Origin: Cladorrhinum sp. PSN259
Lineage: Eukaryota > Ascomycota > Sordariomycetes > Sordariales > Podosporaceae
NCBI GenBank assembly: GCA_033725935.1
Contig: MU867063.1
Location: forward strand, 739,694-803,693
Length of the DNA stretch: 64,000 bases
Reading direction: 5' to 3'
The notes below the pieces were generated by a model. That model was not told the DNA's origin and did no database searches. It was given only the letters and a program-made list of their open reading frames with translations. Both the position numbers and the translations under genes were made by a program. Positions 1 through 10,703 of this stretch are shown piece after piece. The number at the start of each line of letters is the position of its first letter. The stretch's first letter is position 1.

Positions 1-1065
1 TTTCCGTATCAAGATCCATGACACTGATCGGAAAGATAGGTTCCATACACATGTGGTACTCAAAGCTAAGCTAAATTCTTACTTGAGATGACGTGAAATA
101 TGAGTTTGAATTGGTTTTAAATGTGAAGAAGGCTTGACACAGTGTGGCGCACAACTGACATATCAGGAGCCAGAGCCTATTTCTTGATTCTGGACAGGTC
201 GATAACCTTTTTGAACGCGTATCTAATGGTCTGGTAATGGTGCATAAAACTAAAAGAGACTATTATAATAGTTTATTAATAATGCTTCCAGGTCCTGTAA
301 GGAAATGGTGGTAATTGATGTAAGAGAAGATAAAATTACGTTAAAGAAGGCGAAACAGCGAGCTCAATCGCAGCATCGTCTTCTTGAAACTTATACACCT
401 CGTTCTGACTTCGGTCTTTGAGTTGTGGGGATGGCGGTTCCCGGATTACCCGACCGCATCTGCTAGCCTCACAGATGCAGACGAGGTTGCCAGTTTGACA
501 TCAGCAGGTATCGCTCGCCTGAGAGACGCAGGGTGGCTGCAGAGAAATTGAAAACTGCCAGTGCGAGAAAGTGACCTATTGAAGCTGCAGCTTGTCAAAC
601 TGAGAAATCGGGTCTCGGAATTGAAGCTCACCGGACACGTGCTTCTGTATCCGTCAGTTGAATGGGTCACAAAAAGAACAACACGGCAGGTGTGGAGAAT
701 CTGCAGCAAAAATTGAAAAAAAGGTTTCATCAAGTAACGATGAGACGAGTTCACGAGGGTCATCACCTATTTTTGATCTTGTTTGCTTCTTTCACGATGA
801 ACAGCGTGATATGTCACATCTTGATTTGGAATGAGATGAATGCTGCGATTGGTGGTCCCGGCCGAATGTGCCATATTGCATGATGGCGCACTCGCCTTGC
901 AAACAGTGTGCAAATCCGAGCTCATGAGTATATGAATTGTAAGAAATGTTTATTCTCTCCCCCTCCTCGGATTACCATCCCTCAGCCTTTCTCTATCTTC
1001 TCCGCTCAACTTTTTTGATTTACTGAACTCCAGACTATTCCGAAGTCCTTCTTTTATCAAGCACC
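1..1065. other. Gene-free left edge and promoter of the homocitrate synthase gene
   Basis: No convincing coding region is seen. Short open frames on both strands lack recognisable motifs. An AT-rich patch near 240-290 contains a perfect 14-nt palindrome at 259-272. The pyrimidine-rich stretch at 955-1060, with CT runs, lies just before the ATG at 1066 and is typical of a fungal core promoter. Confidence 0.5.
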
Positions 1066-2844
1066 ATGACTGTCACTCGAAACCCCTATGAGCCCGTCAA
1101 GGACTCCATCTCGAATGTTTCTCGCTTCAAGATCATCGAATCTACTCTCCGGGAGGGAGAACAGTTTGCCAATGCATACTTTGATACTGAGACCAAGATC
1201 AAGATGTATGCCGTTAGATTAACTGAATATTCGGGCCATGCCTGACCGTCTGTGTCTTAGAGCAAACGCCCTAGATGACTTCAGTGCCGACTACATTGAG
1301 TTGACATCTCCGGCTGCCTCAGAGCAATCCCGCAAAGACTGTGAAGCCATTTGCAAGCTTGGGCTTAAAGTAAGTCATCAGCCTAACCTTACCATTGATT
1401 AACCCAACCATCACTGACGTGCAAGCTATAGGCCAAGATTCTCACCCGTGAGACTGTCAGAATTTGACGTACAAGATAAATTACTGACCAGAAACAGATA
1501 TTCGCTGCACCATGGCCGACGCTCGCATCGCGGTTGAGACTGGAGTTGATGGCCTGTCAGTCTACGGTAACCTCCACGTCAATCTGGTGGCAACTTCTGA
1601 CTCACTCACAGAGACGTCGTCATTGGTACCTCTCACTTGCTTCGAGAATTCTCTCATGGGAAGGATATGGCTCACATCACCAAGAGCGCCATCGAGGTCA
1701 TCAATTTCATCAAGTCCAAGGGGCTGGAGGTCCGGTTCTCGTCTGAGGATTCTTTCCGGTCTGACTTGGTTGATTTGCTTTCTTTGTACAGAGCTGTTGA
1801 TACTATTGGTGTTAACCGCGTGGGCATTGCAGACACCGTGGGTTGTGCCACCCCTCGTCAGGTCTATGACTTGGTCAAGACCCTCCGTGGAGTTGTCTGT
1901 AAGTCATCGTTTACGCTGAACCCAATGATACATACATAACTTAAAACAAACAGCATGCGATATCGAGACCCACTTCCACAACGATACTGGATGCGCCATT
2001 GCAAACGCCTATTGCGCCCTCGAGGCCGGGGCCACCCATGTTGACACTTGTATTCTTGGGATTGGTGAGCGCAATGGCATCACGGTGTGTTCACCTGCTC
2101 CTCTCAATGATAGTTCATGATGCTAATGATTCACAGAGCCTTGGTGGGTAAGTGTGTACCGCAAACCCAAGCAAGATTGATGACACCCTCAGCCCAGGCG
2201 TAGACTGACCATACTTAGCTTAATGGCTCGCATGATAGTTGCCGACCGCGATTATGTGACCGGAAAGTATAAGCTCAGCAAGCTTAAAGAGGCAGGACAA
2301 TATTTTTCTTCCCTTACTGGTGCATAAATGTTGACAATATATCCGACCAGGTCGAGGACCTCGTCGCCGAAGCCGTCCAAGTCAACACACCGTTCAACAA
2401 TCCGATCACGGGCTTCTGCGCCTTCACACATAAAGCTGGGATCCACGCCAAGGCCATACTCAACAACCCGAGCACCTACGAAATCATTGATCCTGCGGAC
2501 TTCGGCATGGCTCGTTATATCCATTGCACCTCCCGTCTGACTGGCTGGAATGCCATCAAAAGCCGAGTTGAACAGCTGGGGTTGTCAATGACAGATGAAC
2601 AGTGTAAGGAGGTGTATGTCTCGCATGGCCTGGACTGTATTGTGCAATATCACTGACCAAACCTTGGAGATACAGGACGCAGAAGATCAAGGCCGTGGCC
2701 GACATTCGGCCCATATCCATCGAGGACACCGATTCGATCATCCGTACCTTCCACCTGAGCTTGGGGATCGGCAAGAACGTCGTGGATGGTGCCGAGGTCA
2801 AGATGCCCGGAAACGGTCTCGGTGCTGTCGAGGTTGTCCCTTGA
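1066..2844 (+). CDS. Homocitrate synthase-like protein (divergent copy), 10 exons
   Basis: Homocitrate synthase condenses 2-oxoglutarate with acetyl-CoA, the first step of the alpha-aminoadipate lysine pathway. My model joins 1066-1205, 1261-1369, 1432-1447, 1498-1555, 1612-1898, 1954-2084, 2137-2147, 2219-2291, 2351-2613 and 2676-2844, giving 418 aa. Visible motifs are STLREGEQFAN, YIELTSPAASEQSR, KILTHIRC, EVRFSSEDSFRSDL, GIADTVGCATPRQVY, the metal-binding ETHFHNDTG, GIGERNGIT, FCAFTHKAGIHAKA and RLTGWNA. Most catalytic positions known for the family (R and Q of LREGEQ, E of YIEL, H of THIR, HxH) are kept. Two positions usually invariant differ: HIRCHMDD is HIRCTMAD. Intron 4 needs a GTCAGT donor and intron 8 a GC donor (AG|GCAGGA). 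It is probably a paralogue or a decaying copy; I cannot see whether a housekeeping copy exists elsewhere. Confidence 0.82.
2292..2350 (+). other. Apparent GC-AG intron in the homocitrate synthase gene
   Basis: Conserved coding sequence (KYKLSKLKE before, VEDLVAEAV after) is separated by 59 nt that contain an in-frame stop and end in CCAG. No GT donor keeps the frame, and the exon edge reads AAAGAG|GCAGGA. Either this is a rare GC-AG intron or the donor has been damaged. Confidence 0.6.
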
Positions 2845-3878
2845 TCGACGAACACAGCACAATTTCTCCCCGAAAAGTGGGTAGATACCTTCTCAAGGGT
2901 TCCTGACCGGCGACAACAATGCGCAACCTATGGATAGTTCAGTGCAAGAGAGTTAGCAACGTAAACCGCTGGAATCTCTACACTAAAGCGCCTTCAGATA
3001 GGGAATAAAGAACTCAAGCCAGGGGAATGTTTCTTAGACTTTTGTTGCGAAATTTGCTCAAGTACGCATTGTGACCAGTTTCCGTTTTGGGAGCAATTGG
3101 CGCTTGTGATTGGCTGATTCCAAAGATGCTGGATTGGGCACCAGCCGCTAAAACCTCCAACGGCCCCTTGATGGAACGAGGCGAACCGGGAATTTGTAAT
3201 CCCCAGTTGTGCAGTCGATTTGATGCGTGTTTGTGCGCGCAGAATTGACTTTCAGAGACGCTGAATAACTGGGCGTTGGAATTGCATGTCAATATAGGTG
3301 TTCCAACATGACGTCAACATGTTACCGAGAGGAAAATCTCGAGTTCCACTCTCTTTGTGGTGTCCTCGGGGCACGCACCAGGAACAAAGCATTGTGGAAT
3401 TGTATGTAACAAAAGACGATGTAACAAAATGAGCAAATAAAACTAAATATTACGATGTTAATCTTTAAATCTAGTAGGGAAATTAACCTTTTTATAATAA
3501 TATTATTTTATGGGTTTATTAAACTATTACTTGTATCAAATATTATAAGTCGGTAATAAGGGCTTTATTATCTGGACAAAAACGCGGTATAGCTATAATC
3601 GTCCACCGCCTTGCTACGGCCATGCCGACGGCGTCGTCCTTGTAGGAGTGATCACCATGCAGTGTTGCACACAAATTCGCTTCTGTATTCGATGACTTCG
3701 GTCGGCGGGCGACGGACGAGGGGCAAGCTCGGCTAGGGAAAACCTTCTCCCCCTTTCGCTGCTCTTGCCTTTACCCCTAAATTTACATAAAACCCAGTTT
3801 ACGTCCCCTATTAGGTCATCGTGCAATGAAAACAGCATACTTTGAAGTAAATCATTCCGACCTACCTAAGCCGCGTTG
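2845..3878. other. Intergenic, with an AT-rich island at about 3420-3600
   Basis: No coding frame with recognisable features is seen. The segment from about 3420 to 3600 is strikingly rich in A and T compared with its flanks, with no open frame. It could be a degraded transposon relic or a RIP-affected remnant, but no terminal repeat or coding relic is visible. The right part holds the 3' flank of the HET-domain gene. Confidence 0.45.
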
Positions 3879-6098
3879 TCACCCCAGTGTCAGACGTCGC
3901 TTTTGTGCTGGGAATGCCCCATTACCGGTATATCCATACTCGAAGTCCTCGGAGCTTCCTTTATCAACGATGGTGAAGGCCATAATTTCAAGCAGCCCGA
4001 CCCGTTCCATCACATCCCCCATGGTGTGAAGCACGAGGGCAAAATCAGCCTTCGCGGGTGGACAGAAAGAGATGGCCTCAAACTCGTTGGTTAGTAGTAC
4101 CGGTGATTCGAACCAGAGCGGGTCCGGCCGCACCTCCTGCATCCATTTGACTGGAGCCTCCTCGACCTCCTCCTCATCAAAAGCTGGGATCCAAAAAGTT
4201 GGCGATGATTTACCCCTCAGCTGACGCTTGCGGAAAGGTCCTATCTTAAACACCCAGCCCTCAATATCCAGGTGAGGCGACCAGTTCATCGGCGAGTAAT
4301 CTTGGCCGCCTTGGCTCCAGTGCCTCTCCCACTCGACTCTGGATCCATCTCTTCTCACGGCCCAGACTTTGGCATCAAAATATTTCGTCGTCTTGGCGAC
4401 CCCTATGGGACTGTACTGGTATTTAGTATCGAACATGACCTCAGCTCCCTGTCCGGCCCACGACCAGCTGGGAAAACTGTCGTCTCTCTTGGCTACCTGA
4501 ACTTTCGCCCCCGGCATAGACCACATATACAACCCGCCCAGAAAGGCGCGCGTGAAGCTGAACGTGCCGCGAAGAAAGTCAAAGCCAACCCCAGGGTTGT
4601 TGACGCGAAGAAAGTCAAACTCAGGACTGTTGCCCCCCCGCCAGCACTCTGGCGCCGCAAGCACAGGGACTCCCCAGAAATGAAAACAATCTGGATATCG
4701 TCGGCGCCACTCGTTCAACACACCCGTTATCGCCAACAACTTGTCAGCATGGTACGTCAACGCCCTTCCTGAATAATTTTGGACCAGACCCCAGATGCCT
4801 TGAGGCGTATCCGCCTCCAGATTCTTCTCAAGAGGTCTGTTTTCGATGCTACTGGTATCAAAGGCAAGCGGCGCGGCGAGGTGCTCGAAGCACCTCATAG
4901 CGCGGCACTCGTATGAGGCCTCAAAGTCAGTCAGGTACAGTCGTCGCCGCGAAAGGGCTTCCTCCTGGAACGTCCAGCCGCGCGTCCGCCACCTTGAGGT
5001 CGCGATTGCTTCTTGTCTGCGGCACGGAGACGTGGCGACAATTGTCACAGGGCCAACATTCGTCCGCAGCTGAAAGTTCTTAAGGCGAGGCCGGCTCACG
5101 CTCGGTAATCCGTGTATGGGATCCGCTCCTGCGCTGGCGACGATAGTGAAGTGCGCGTCGCCGTAGATGCGGTCCATGTTCTCGATCTGGCTCTGCTTGT
5201 GGCCGGCGGTGTCATCCTGCCAGATGCAATAGCGGTCCACCCAGAGGTACTGTAGGCCGAGAGCTAGCACAAGGGTGATGGCATCCTGTATCACGAGCGG
5301 GAGGGGGTTTGGTAGCGCCGGGTAGCTATATGGTTCTGGCTTACCCAGTCCCCACACGTAGCTCAGTGCGACGTATTTGTAGTGTGCTTCTGGAGATGTG
5401 TTGATGATACGGCAAGCGCGGCAGTCGATCAGCTTCAACCTGGATACAACTGGGCGGGCCGGAGGGGAGCAGCTGTCCCCGTGTTGAGTGAAGCATTGTG
5501 TTAGCCAGGAGCTTATGAGTTTGTAGTTGGGTGGGTGCTCTCGGAGCAGCAGGGTATCGTGAGCCGCCACGCCTAGATCAGATGGATTGGGAGTGGTTGT
5601 GGATACCGTTGTCACTGTGTACGGCGGTTGTCCGGGCAGAAGGCGTACTATATCTCTACCTTTCGCACTTGGCACTTGGTTAAACATGTCAAGGATTTGG
5701 GGGTCAAGAAGCATCAAGTGCGTCGATCTAGGTAGTGCTCCAGAGTCTGCGGCGGCGTCGTAGAGCAGTTCGTTTTGGAATGAGAGGATTTCCTTTCCCA
5801 ATGGAGCTCCGGACTTGAATATTCTCGAAAAGAGATCGCAAAGGGGACATGGGGATTTGGGCACAGGGGAGCTTGCGGCATCCCGAGGCATCCAGCGACC
5901 GATTTGTTGGAAATCATTGATCCAGTGTGCCGACGCGCCTGAGCTAACGGCAGGTGAGTCCTGGTAATCTGCCTTCAGCATATCATTCTGTGAGGGTACC
6001 CGACGATCAGGCAATCCACTGAACCGTTGTGGATTGAAGACGGTGACCAAGTCTAGTCTAGCGCAGGCTTCGCACAGGTGGTGATCTTGCTGATCCAT
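3879..6098 (-). CDS. HET-domain (heterokaryon incompatibility) protein
   Basis: An intronless frame of 739 aa. The middle of the protein carries the HET-domain core: YVALSYVWG, followed by LQYLWVDRYCIWQDD and IYGDAHFTIVASAG (about residues 230-330). This spacing is diagnostic of PF06985. Shortly after come further family blocks, RTRGWTFQEEALSRRRLYL and a long C-terminal part rich in Trp. HET proteins act in allorecognition and programmed cell death between unlike hyphae, usually by sensing a partner protein; many copies have no known partner. The N-terminus has Cys pairs (LCEACARLDL and CPLCDLF) seen in many HET proteins. I see no NACHT, ankyrin or WD repeat fusion. The start at 6098 precedes these Cys motifs and is followed by a continuous frame. 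Confidence 0.93.
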   Translation of the reverse strand: MDQQDHHLCEACARLDLVTVFNPQRFSGLPDRRVPSQNDMLKADYQDSPAVSSGASAHWINDFQQIGRWMPRDAASSPVPKSPCPLCDLFSRIFKSGAPLGKEILSFQNELLYDAAADSGALPRSTHLMLLDPQILDMFNQVPSAKGRDIVRLLPGQPPYTVTTVSTTTPNPSDLGVAAHDTLLLREHPPNYKLISSWLTQCFTQHGDSCSPPARPVVSRLKLIDCRACRIINTSPEAHYKYVALSYVWGLGKPEPYSYPALPNPLPLVIQDAITLVLALGLQYLWVDRYCIWQDDTAGHKQSQIENMDRIYGDAHFTIVASAGADPIHGLPSVSRPRLKNFQLRTNVGPVTIVATSPCRRQEAIATSRWRTRGWTFQEEALSRRRLYLTDFEASYECRAMRCFEHLAAPLAFDTSSIENRPLEKNLEADTPQGIWGLVQNYSGRALTYHADKLLAITGVLNEWRRRYPDCFHFWGVPVLAAPECWRGGNSPEFDFLRVNNPGVGFDFLRGTFSFTRAFLGGLYMWSMPGAKVQVAKRDDSFPSWSWAGQGAEVMFDTKYQYSPIGVAKTTKYFDAKVWAVRRDGSRVEWERHWSQGGQDYSPMNWSPHLDIEGWVFKIGPFRKRQLRGKSSPTFWIPAFDEEEVEEAPVKWMQEVRPDPLWFESPVLLTNEFEAISFCPPAKADFALVLHTMGDVMERVGLLEIMAFTIVDKGSSEDFEYGYTGNGAFPAQKRRLTLG

Positions 6099-6846
6099 GG
6101 CAATTGTGTTGTACGGTAGAACTTGGAAGGGATTCAGCTTGGGTAAAAATGTGGTAGGTAGTACGAGCTGCGATGCACATTAAGGCCAGTCTCTACTACA
6201 TAGCCCAATAGGGGCTGTAACTACCAAACGAGCGTCTATGTATAATAGCTTTGTTGTTGGTCTTTAGAAGCCAAATGAGCTTTTCTTTTTTTTTTAGGTG
6301 CCTTTAGAAAGGTAAAGATTTTAGATACTGATAATATTTTGCCAGAATCTTGGAATATCGAGGCCTGGTTTTTAACTTTTAAATTTTTTTTTTTTAACGG
6401 AATTGACAGGACCAAAACACCGCAACATGGAGTCACGGACAGCGTGATGAGTTGGATCTAAGAGGTGACGGCGAGACGCCCAAAAAGCCCCCAAAATACG
6501 TGGCTGCCTCCAAATGGAATCACCGAATGAAAAGTCCAGCAGAACGGCGGCGGACCCACGTGGCTGTGCAATTAAGCATGGGCACCAGCCACGTTTTACC
6601 CCAAACTCAACCAGCCTCCCATGCCTCGGAGCCTGTCAACATGCCGAGACTCTCTGGCATCCACCTTGAAACACAGATCAGAAGCTAGGCTGCCCACGAT
6701 GTGGCCCACAATGTGCCAACACCGCCTGCGCCAGTCGCGCCCTGCTTTTTACGGACGACTGGACGGCATATATATTGTGCCATTGCCTCGCGGGTGATTG
6801 AACGTCTGGAAATTGTTGCAAGCATCCCCCATCGGACACAGCAGAA
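6099..6846. other. Divergent intergenic region
   Basis: This region separates the 5' ends of the HET gene (minus) and the T5orf172 gene (plus). It contains T-rich and A-rich runs at about 6290 and 6385. No additional gene is supported. Confidence 0.5.
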
Positions 6847-8037
6847 ATGCCCGTCTTCGCCAACACCCCGGAATCCCGTCTTGGCCGGTCAGATTCCAAA
6901 GATCCACTAACGACATGTCGCGGTATCACCTCGAGCGGTCGCCCGTGTAGGCGCTCTCTCGCCGAGGATGACTCTCCTGCCGCCAAAGCTCGTCTCAAGG
7001 CTAAGCTCCGTGTCAAGTCCCCGAACGATGAGGCTATGTATTGCTGGCAGCACAAGGACCAGGCTGTTTTGTCCACCCAATCGGCCCCGAATCCCCAGAC
7101 GCACAATAAGCCTATGCTGCAGGGACGGTCTAGCATAGACACCTTGGCCGAACGATTGGGACTCGTCAAGACACACTCTGCGCCCGGAAAGCCTGGCGGA
7201 CCCTTTTCTCAGCAACCAAGCAAGGGGAAGAAGTCATTCACCTGCTGCTTCTGCTTCAGCATCCCGCTCGATCTCGACCTCGATCCTCCCCCGCGCCCGA
7301 TGCCTACCCCCATCCAGCCAGTCTTGTCCACCGCCTCGAGACCTACTGGAAAACCTGGCAAGAAAAAGCGTCGCAACGATGACTTTGCGTCCTTGATTCC
7401 GGCAGAAACCTCGCCCGAAACCACCACAAAGCTCCTCGCAGAACTGAACAAGGGCTTTTCAGAGCATGACGATCCGGGATATATCTACATCTTTTGGTTG
7501 ACACCAGAGTCCCAACCAGCAACTCCGCCAGCCAATGTAGCCCGCACACTTCTCGAACCACCCTCCTCGTCTGCTCGTCCATCAACCTCGCGAAAGGTTA
7601 GCGAAATACTTGCTGCCTTTGGATTTGACGGATTCGAAGACGATCGTGACGAGCCGACCGACCGAGCGATTGGGAGACCGAAATCGAACAAAAAGATTCT
7701 TCTCAAGATCGGTCGCGCGACCAACGTGCAGCGCCGACTGAACGAGTGGAACAGGCAATGCGGGTACAACCTTTCGCTGATCAGGTACTACCCCTATGTG
7801 TCTTCCAGCAGTGCTCCTTCCTCGGAACCCCGCAAGGTGCCTCACAGTCACAAGGTGGAAAGGCTTGTTCATCTCGAGCTTGATGGCCTTGGACTGAGGG
7901 TCGTTGAGAAGGAGAAGTGTGAGGCCTGCGGAAAAACGCACAAGGAGTGGTTCGAAGTGGATGCCACAAAGAGGGCGGTTGAAGAGGTCGATGATATTAT
8001 TAGGAGATGGTCGGAGTGGGATGAGACACAGGCTTGA
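6847..8037 (+). CDS. T5orf172 (GIY-YIG-like) domain protein
   Basis: A single-exon frame of 396 aa. The C-terminal half shows the T5orf172/DUF1766 pattern: PGYIYIFWLT (about 216-225), then after a proline/serine-rich insertion KILLKIGRATNVQRRLNEWNRQC, LIRYYPY, HKVERLVHLELDGLGLRV and CGKTHKEWFEVD. This domain belongs to the GIY-YIG nuclease superfamily and is named after a phage T5 DNA-binding protein; in fungi these proteins are common and uncharacterised. The N-terminal part has a short Cys block (CRGITSSGRPCRRSL, later CWQH) that may bind a metal, as in many family members. The middle region is low-complexity and rich in Pro, Ser and Lys. The start lies at the first ATG of the open frame. 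Confidence 0.85.
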   Translation: MPVFANTPESRLGRSDSKDPLTTCRGITSSGRPCRRSLAEDDSPAAKARLKAKLRVKSPNDEAMYCWQHKDQAVLSTQSAPNPQTHNKPMLQGRSSIDTLAERLGLVKTHSAPGKPGGPFSQQPSKGKKSFTCCFCFSIPLDLDLDPPPRPMPTPIQPVLSTASRPTGKPGKKKRRNDDFASLIPAETSPETTTKLLAELNKGFSEHDDPGYIYIFWLTPESQPATPPANVARTLLEPPSSSARPSTSRKVSEILAAFGFDGFEDDRDEPTDRAIGRPKSNKKILLKIGRATNVQRRLNEWNRQCGYNLSLIRYYPYVSSSSAPSSEPRKVPHSHKVERLVHLELDGLGLRVVEKEKCEACGKTHKEWFEVDATKRAVEEVDDIIRRWSEWDETQA

Positions 8038-8394
8038 GTTGGGAACATTGCGTTTGCTGCATATGAAGAAAGATTTTACAGGTATTAACATTTGACATAT
8101 AAAGGTTGGCGTTTTGGGTTTTACATGTGCATAGCGACTTGAATCGCATCAATGTTTATCACAGAGTTAAGAATAGTTCTGAGGGCACATTATTTTATGA
8201 GAATAAATATATTAACCATACTTTGTTTTGAACAATAACTCCCCAAGTGCGATGCCAACCAGCCAGAATGCTCAGCATCCAGCATGAATAAATAACCAAC
8301 AGAAATCCCAAATGCTATGCTTCTAAATGCTGACCCAAATAAAAACCGGTCCACGAAACAAAAAATAAAATAAAATAAAAATTGCGATGCTCGC
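8038..8394. other. Intergenic between convergent genes
   Basis: AT-rich 3' flank shared by the convergent T5orf172 gene and the orphan gene to its right. Nothing else is recognised. Confidence 0.5.
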
Positions 8395-8951
8395 TCAAAG
8401 ACATGACCTGACGGTAGGCATAGAGTTATACCCGACAATACCATCACCCAACAGCCGGCTGCCCTTCGTCATTGACACCCTCCGGCCAATGATTCCCTCG
8501 CCGACAATGAGGGAGAGAGACTCCCCCAAGGCAATATCGTACTCAGCGTCGTCGTCTGTATTAATGATTTGATCGACGGGCAGGGTAAACTGCTGGAGGG
8601 GGAGGCCTAGTTCCTCGACCGGTTTTGTCATGTCGCCTGTTATACTTTTTTGTTATGTTAGCATATGTTATGTATGTATTTCAATGAGAATGAGAGGCGA
8701 GAGAAAAAAAAAAAAACATACTGGATGGAAACGAGGACGGATGACTCGTCGTGGTCGAGTTCAAGTTCAGACCTCGCGGCACCTTCTGATGAGCGACTGA
8801 AGCGTACGTGGGTCGCCCTTGAGCTGTCGTCGGCGTCTGAAGAGTTGAAGAAGAGGAGGTTGCCTAGCAGGTGTCTGCTGCTTGAGCGGGAGACGAAGTC
8901 GACTCGGGCGCCGATTCTCGGCAGGTTGGATGGGGTCTCTGGGCCGCACAT
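8395..8951 (-). CDS. Hypothetical protein, two exons
   Basis: Two frames on the minus strand are best explained as one gene: exon 8951-8722, intron 8721-8645, exon 8644-8395, giving 159 aa. The donor is GTATGT. The acceptor I use is AAG rather than the nearby CAG, because only the former keeps the long downstream frame open; a GCTAAC branch site lies just upstream of it. The first exon encodes MCGPETPSNLPRIGARVDF, and the second contains the acidic stretch NTDDDAEYDIALGESLSLIVG and GIIGRRVSM. I do not recognise the family. No signal peptide or membrane segment is seen. The product is small, Ser/Asp-rich and probably intracellular. Confidence 0.5.
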
Positions 8952-9836
8952 TTTTTGGTATATGTATATAGTTTACTGAGAGAAGTTGGATTGCGGTATT
9001 GGGAGGGAGACTGGAGGTTTTGTTTTGTTTTGTGATGTACTGTGATTAACAAAGGGGATTCACGATGAGAAAGAAGTGGACAATGGGCCTTTTTTATTTC
9101 TATTTTACAAAAGAAAGAAAAAACCTTCTCATCTTTAATTGTCTCTGAGAACATGGCCTAGCGGAAGGTAACCCCCTGATAATCTCAGACCTACCTTGTG
9201 GGAAGAGAATAGAGAATGCGCATCGTCGGCCCGGCATGTTTGTGGTGATGGTGGCCATCAAGGTGGTGGCCATCAAGGTTGTCCATGCGTATGGGAAATT
9301 CTGGGGCAGCGTGATCGACGGCACGTTTGAGCCCGAATTCCAGACCAACCCAACCCCAGTGACAGAAATCTGGGGAGGGACCGAATTAACCAATCAAATA
9401 ACTGGAAATTCATCAGTTACTGCCCTTTTGGTCCCCTAACACAAGTCTTGGCGGCCGTTTGGACGCCCCGCTACGAGCGCTGCGACGGACTCCCGGCGGG
9501 GGACCCTGTTCGCCAGCCGCGGTCTATTGAGCAAGTTTGCGGCGGTTGTCTTCAGTTCTGCCATCACGTTGATCAACAACCATTCAAGCGGCCTTCAACC
9601 ACATCCCTGGGAACGACCTAGGGTTAAGAGATCGCGCCGTCGTTCGCCTCCAACTACCGCGCTTTGCGTGTCGAAAACTCAATTGATTCACTTGTCCGGT
9701 ATCCGCAAGGTACTCGGAAGGCGACCCATTTGCCGAAGAGCGCGTTGAGCACGTTTCATCTGGGCCATTTGTTCCAAGGCTTCTTTGTCATCACAATCGC
9801 CATCAAGGTGCTTGCTTCACCATCACTCCAGTCATC
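8952..9836. other. Intergenic region with no supported gene
   Basis: Divergent upstream region of the orphan gene (minus) and the superoxide dismutase gene (plus). A 12-base sequence, GTGGCCATCAAG, is repeated around 9247-9275. Short frames here have no recognisable content. Confidence 0.45.
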
Positions 9837-9923
9837 ATGGTGAACATTGGGAATATCTGGCAATATCTTGCCTTGCAGTCCCCTCTGCAGTCCCTTTCTG
9901 GTGACCAACTGAACGCGACCAAG

Positions 9924-10703
9924 ATGGCTGTTACAAGTTATACTCTTCCGCAGCTTCCGTATGCTTACGATGTGAGGAAATCACTTCCTTTTTTCGGCGC
10001 AGGTCTGATGTAGCAAATGAACTAACATCATCCCACCTCAACACAGGCACTGGAGCCATACATCTCGTCTCAGATCATGGAGCTGCATCACAGCAAGCAC
10101 CACCAGGCATATGTGACGAACCTCAACAAGGCCCTCGAGGCACATGTTGCTGCCGTGGCTGGCACCGACATTGCTGGTCAGATTGCTTTGCAGCAGGTCA
10201 TCAAGTTTAATGGTGGTGGGCACATCAACCACTCGCTTTTCTGGCAGAATCTTGCGCCAGCTAGCAGCGAGGAGGCCAGCCCCGATGCTGCCAAGGAGCT
10301 TGTCTCTGCGATCGAGAAGACTTGGGGAAGCTTTGAGGCTTTCCAAAAAGCCTTTTCCATCGCGTTATTGGGTATTCAGGGGAGTGGTTGGGGGTGGCTG
10401 GTCAAGGATGGACCAGCGGGCGCGTTGCGCATCGTGACCACCAAGGATCAAGATCCCGTGGTCGGGGGAGAGGTGCCAATCTTTGGCGTTGACATGTGGG
10501 AGCATGCTTACTATCTTCAGGTAAGTCTGTCTATTTGTTATGGGAAATGTGTGACGCTGACTGACCGGATTTTGTTCCAGTATCTGAACGGAAAGGCTGC
10601 ATACGTCGACAATATCTGGAAGGTCATCAGCTGGAAGACCGCCGAGGAGCGTTTCCTTGGTACTCGGGAAGATGCTTTCTCGGTATTGAAAGCCGCCCTT
10701 TAA
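9924..10703 (+). CDS. sod2: Manganese/iron superoxide dismutase, 3 exons
   Basis: Converts superoxide to hydrogen peroxide and oxygen. Exons are 9924-9971, 10047-10520 and 10581-10703, joined in frame with GT-AG introns, giving 214 aa. All Mn-SOD signatures are visible: YTLPQLPYAYDALEP at the N-terminus, MELHHSKHHQAYV with the first metal His at residue 30, GGGHINHSLFW, GSGWGWLV, and DMWEHAYYLQYLNGKAAYV with the last Asp and His ligands. An in-frame ATG at 9837 would add 29 residues (WQYLALQSPLQSLSG in its middle) with almost no basic residues before the second Met. It is therefore not a convincing mitochondrial presequence, and the shorter form may be cytosolic. Both starts are possible. Confidence 0.93.

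Noticed and set aside
446..883. Two opposing short frames of 106 and 73 codons
   Set aside because: No motif, leader or splice partner; overlap on opposite strands.
1512..1939. Three overlapping plus-strand frames of 70-135 codons
   Set aside because: The one at 1637-1939 is exon 5 of the homocitrate synthase gene read through its intron; the other two are the same DNA in other frames or unspliced.
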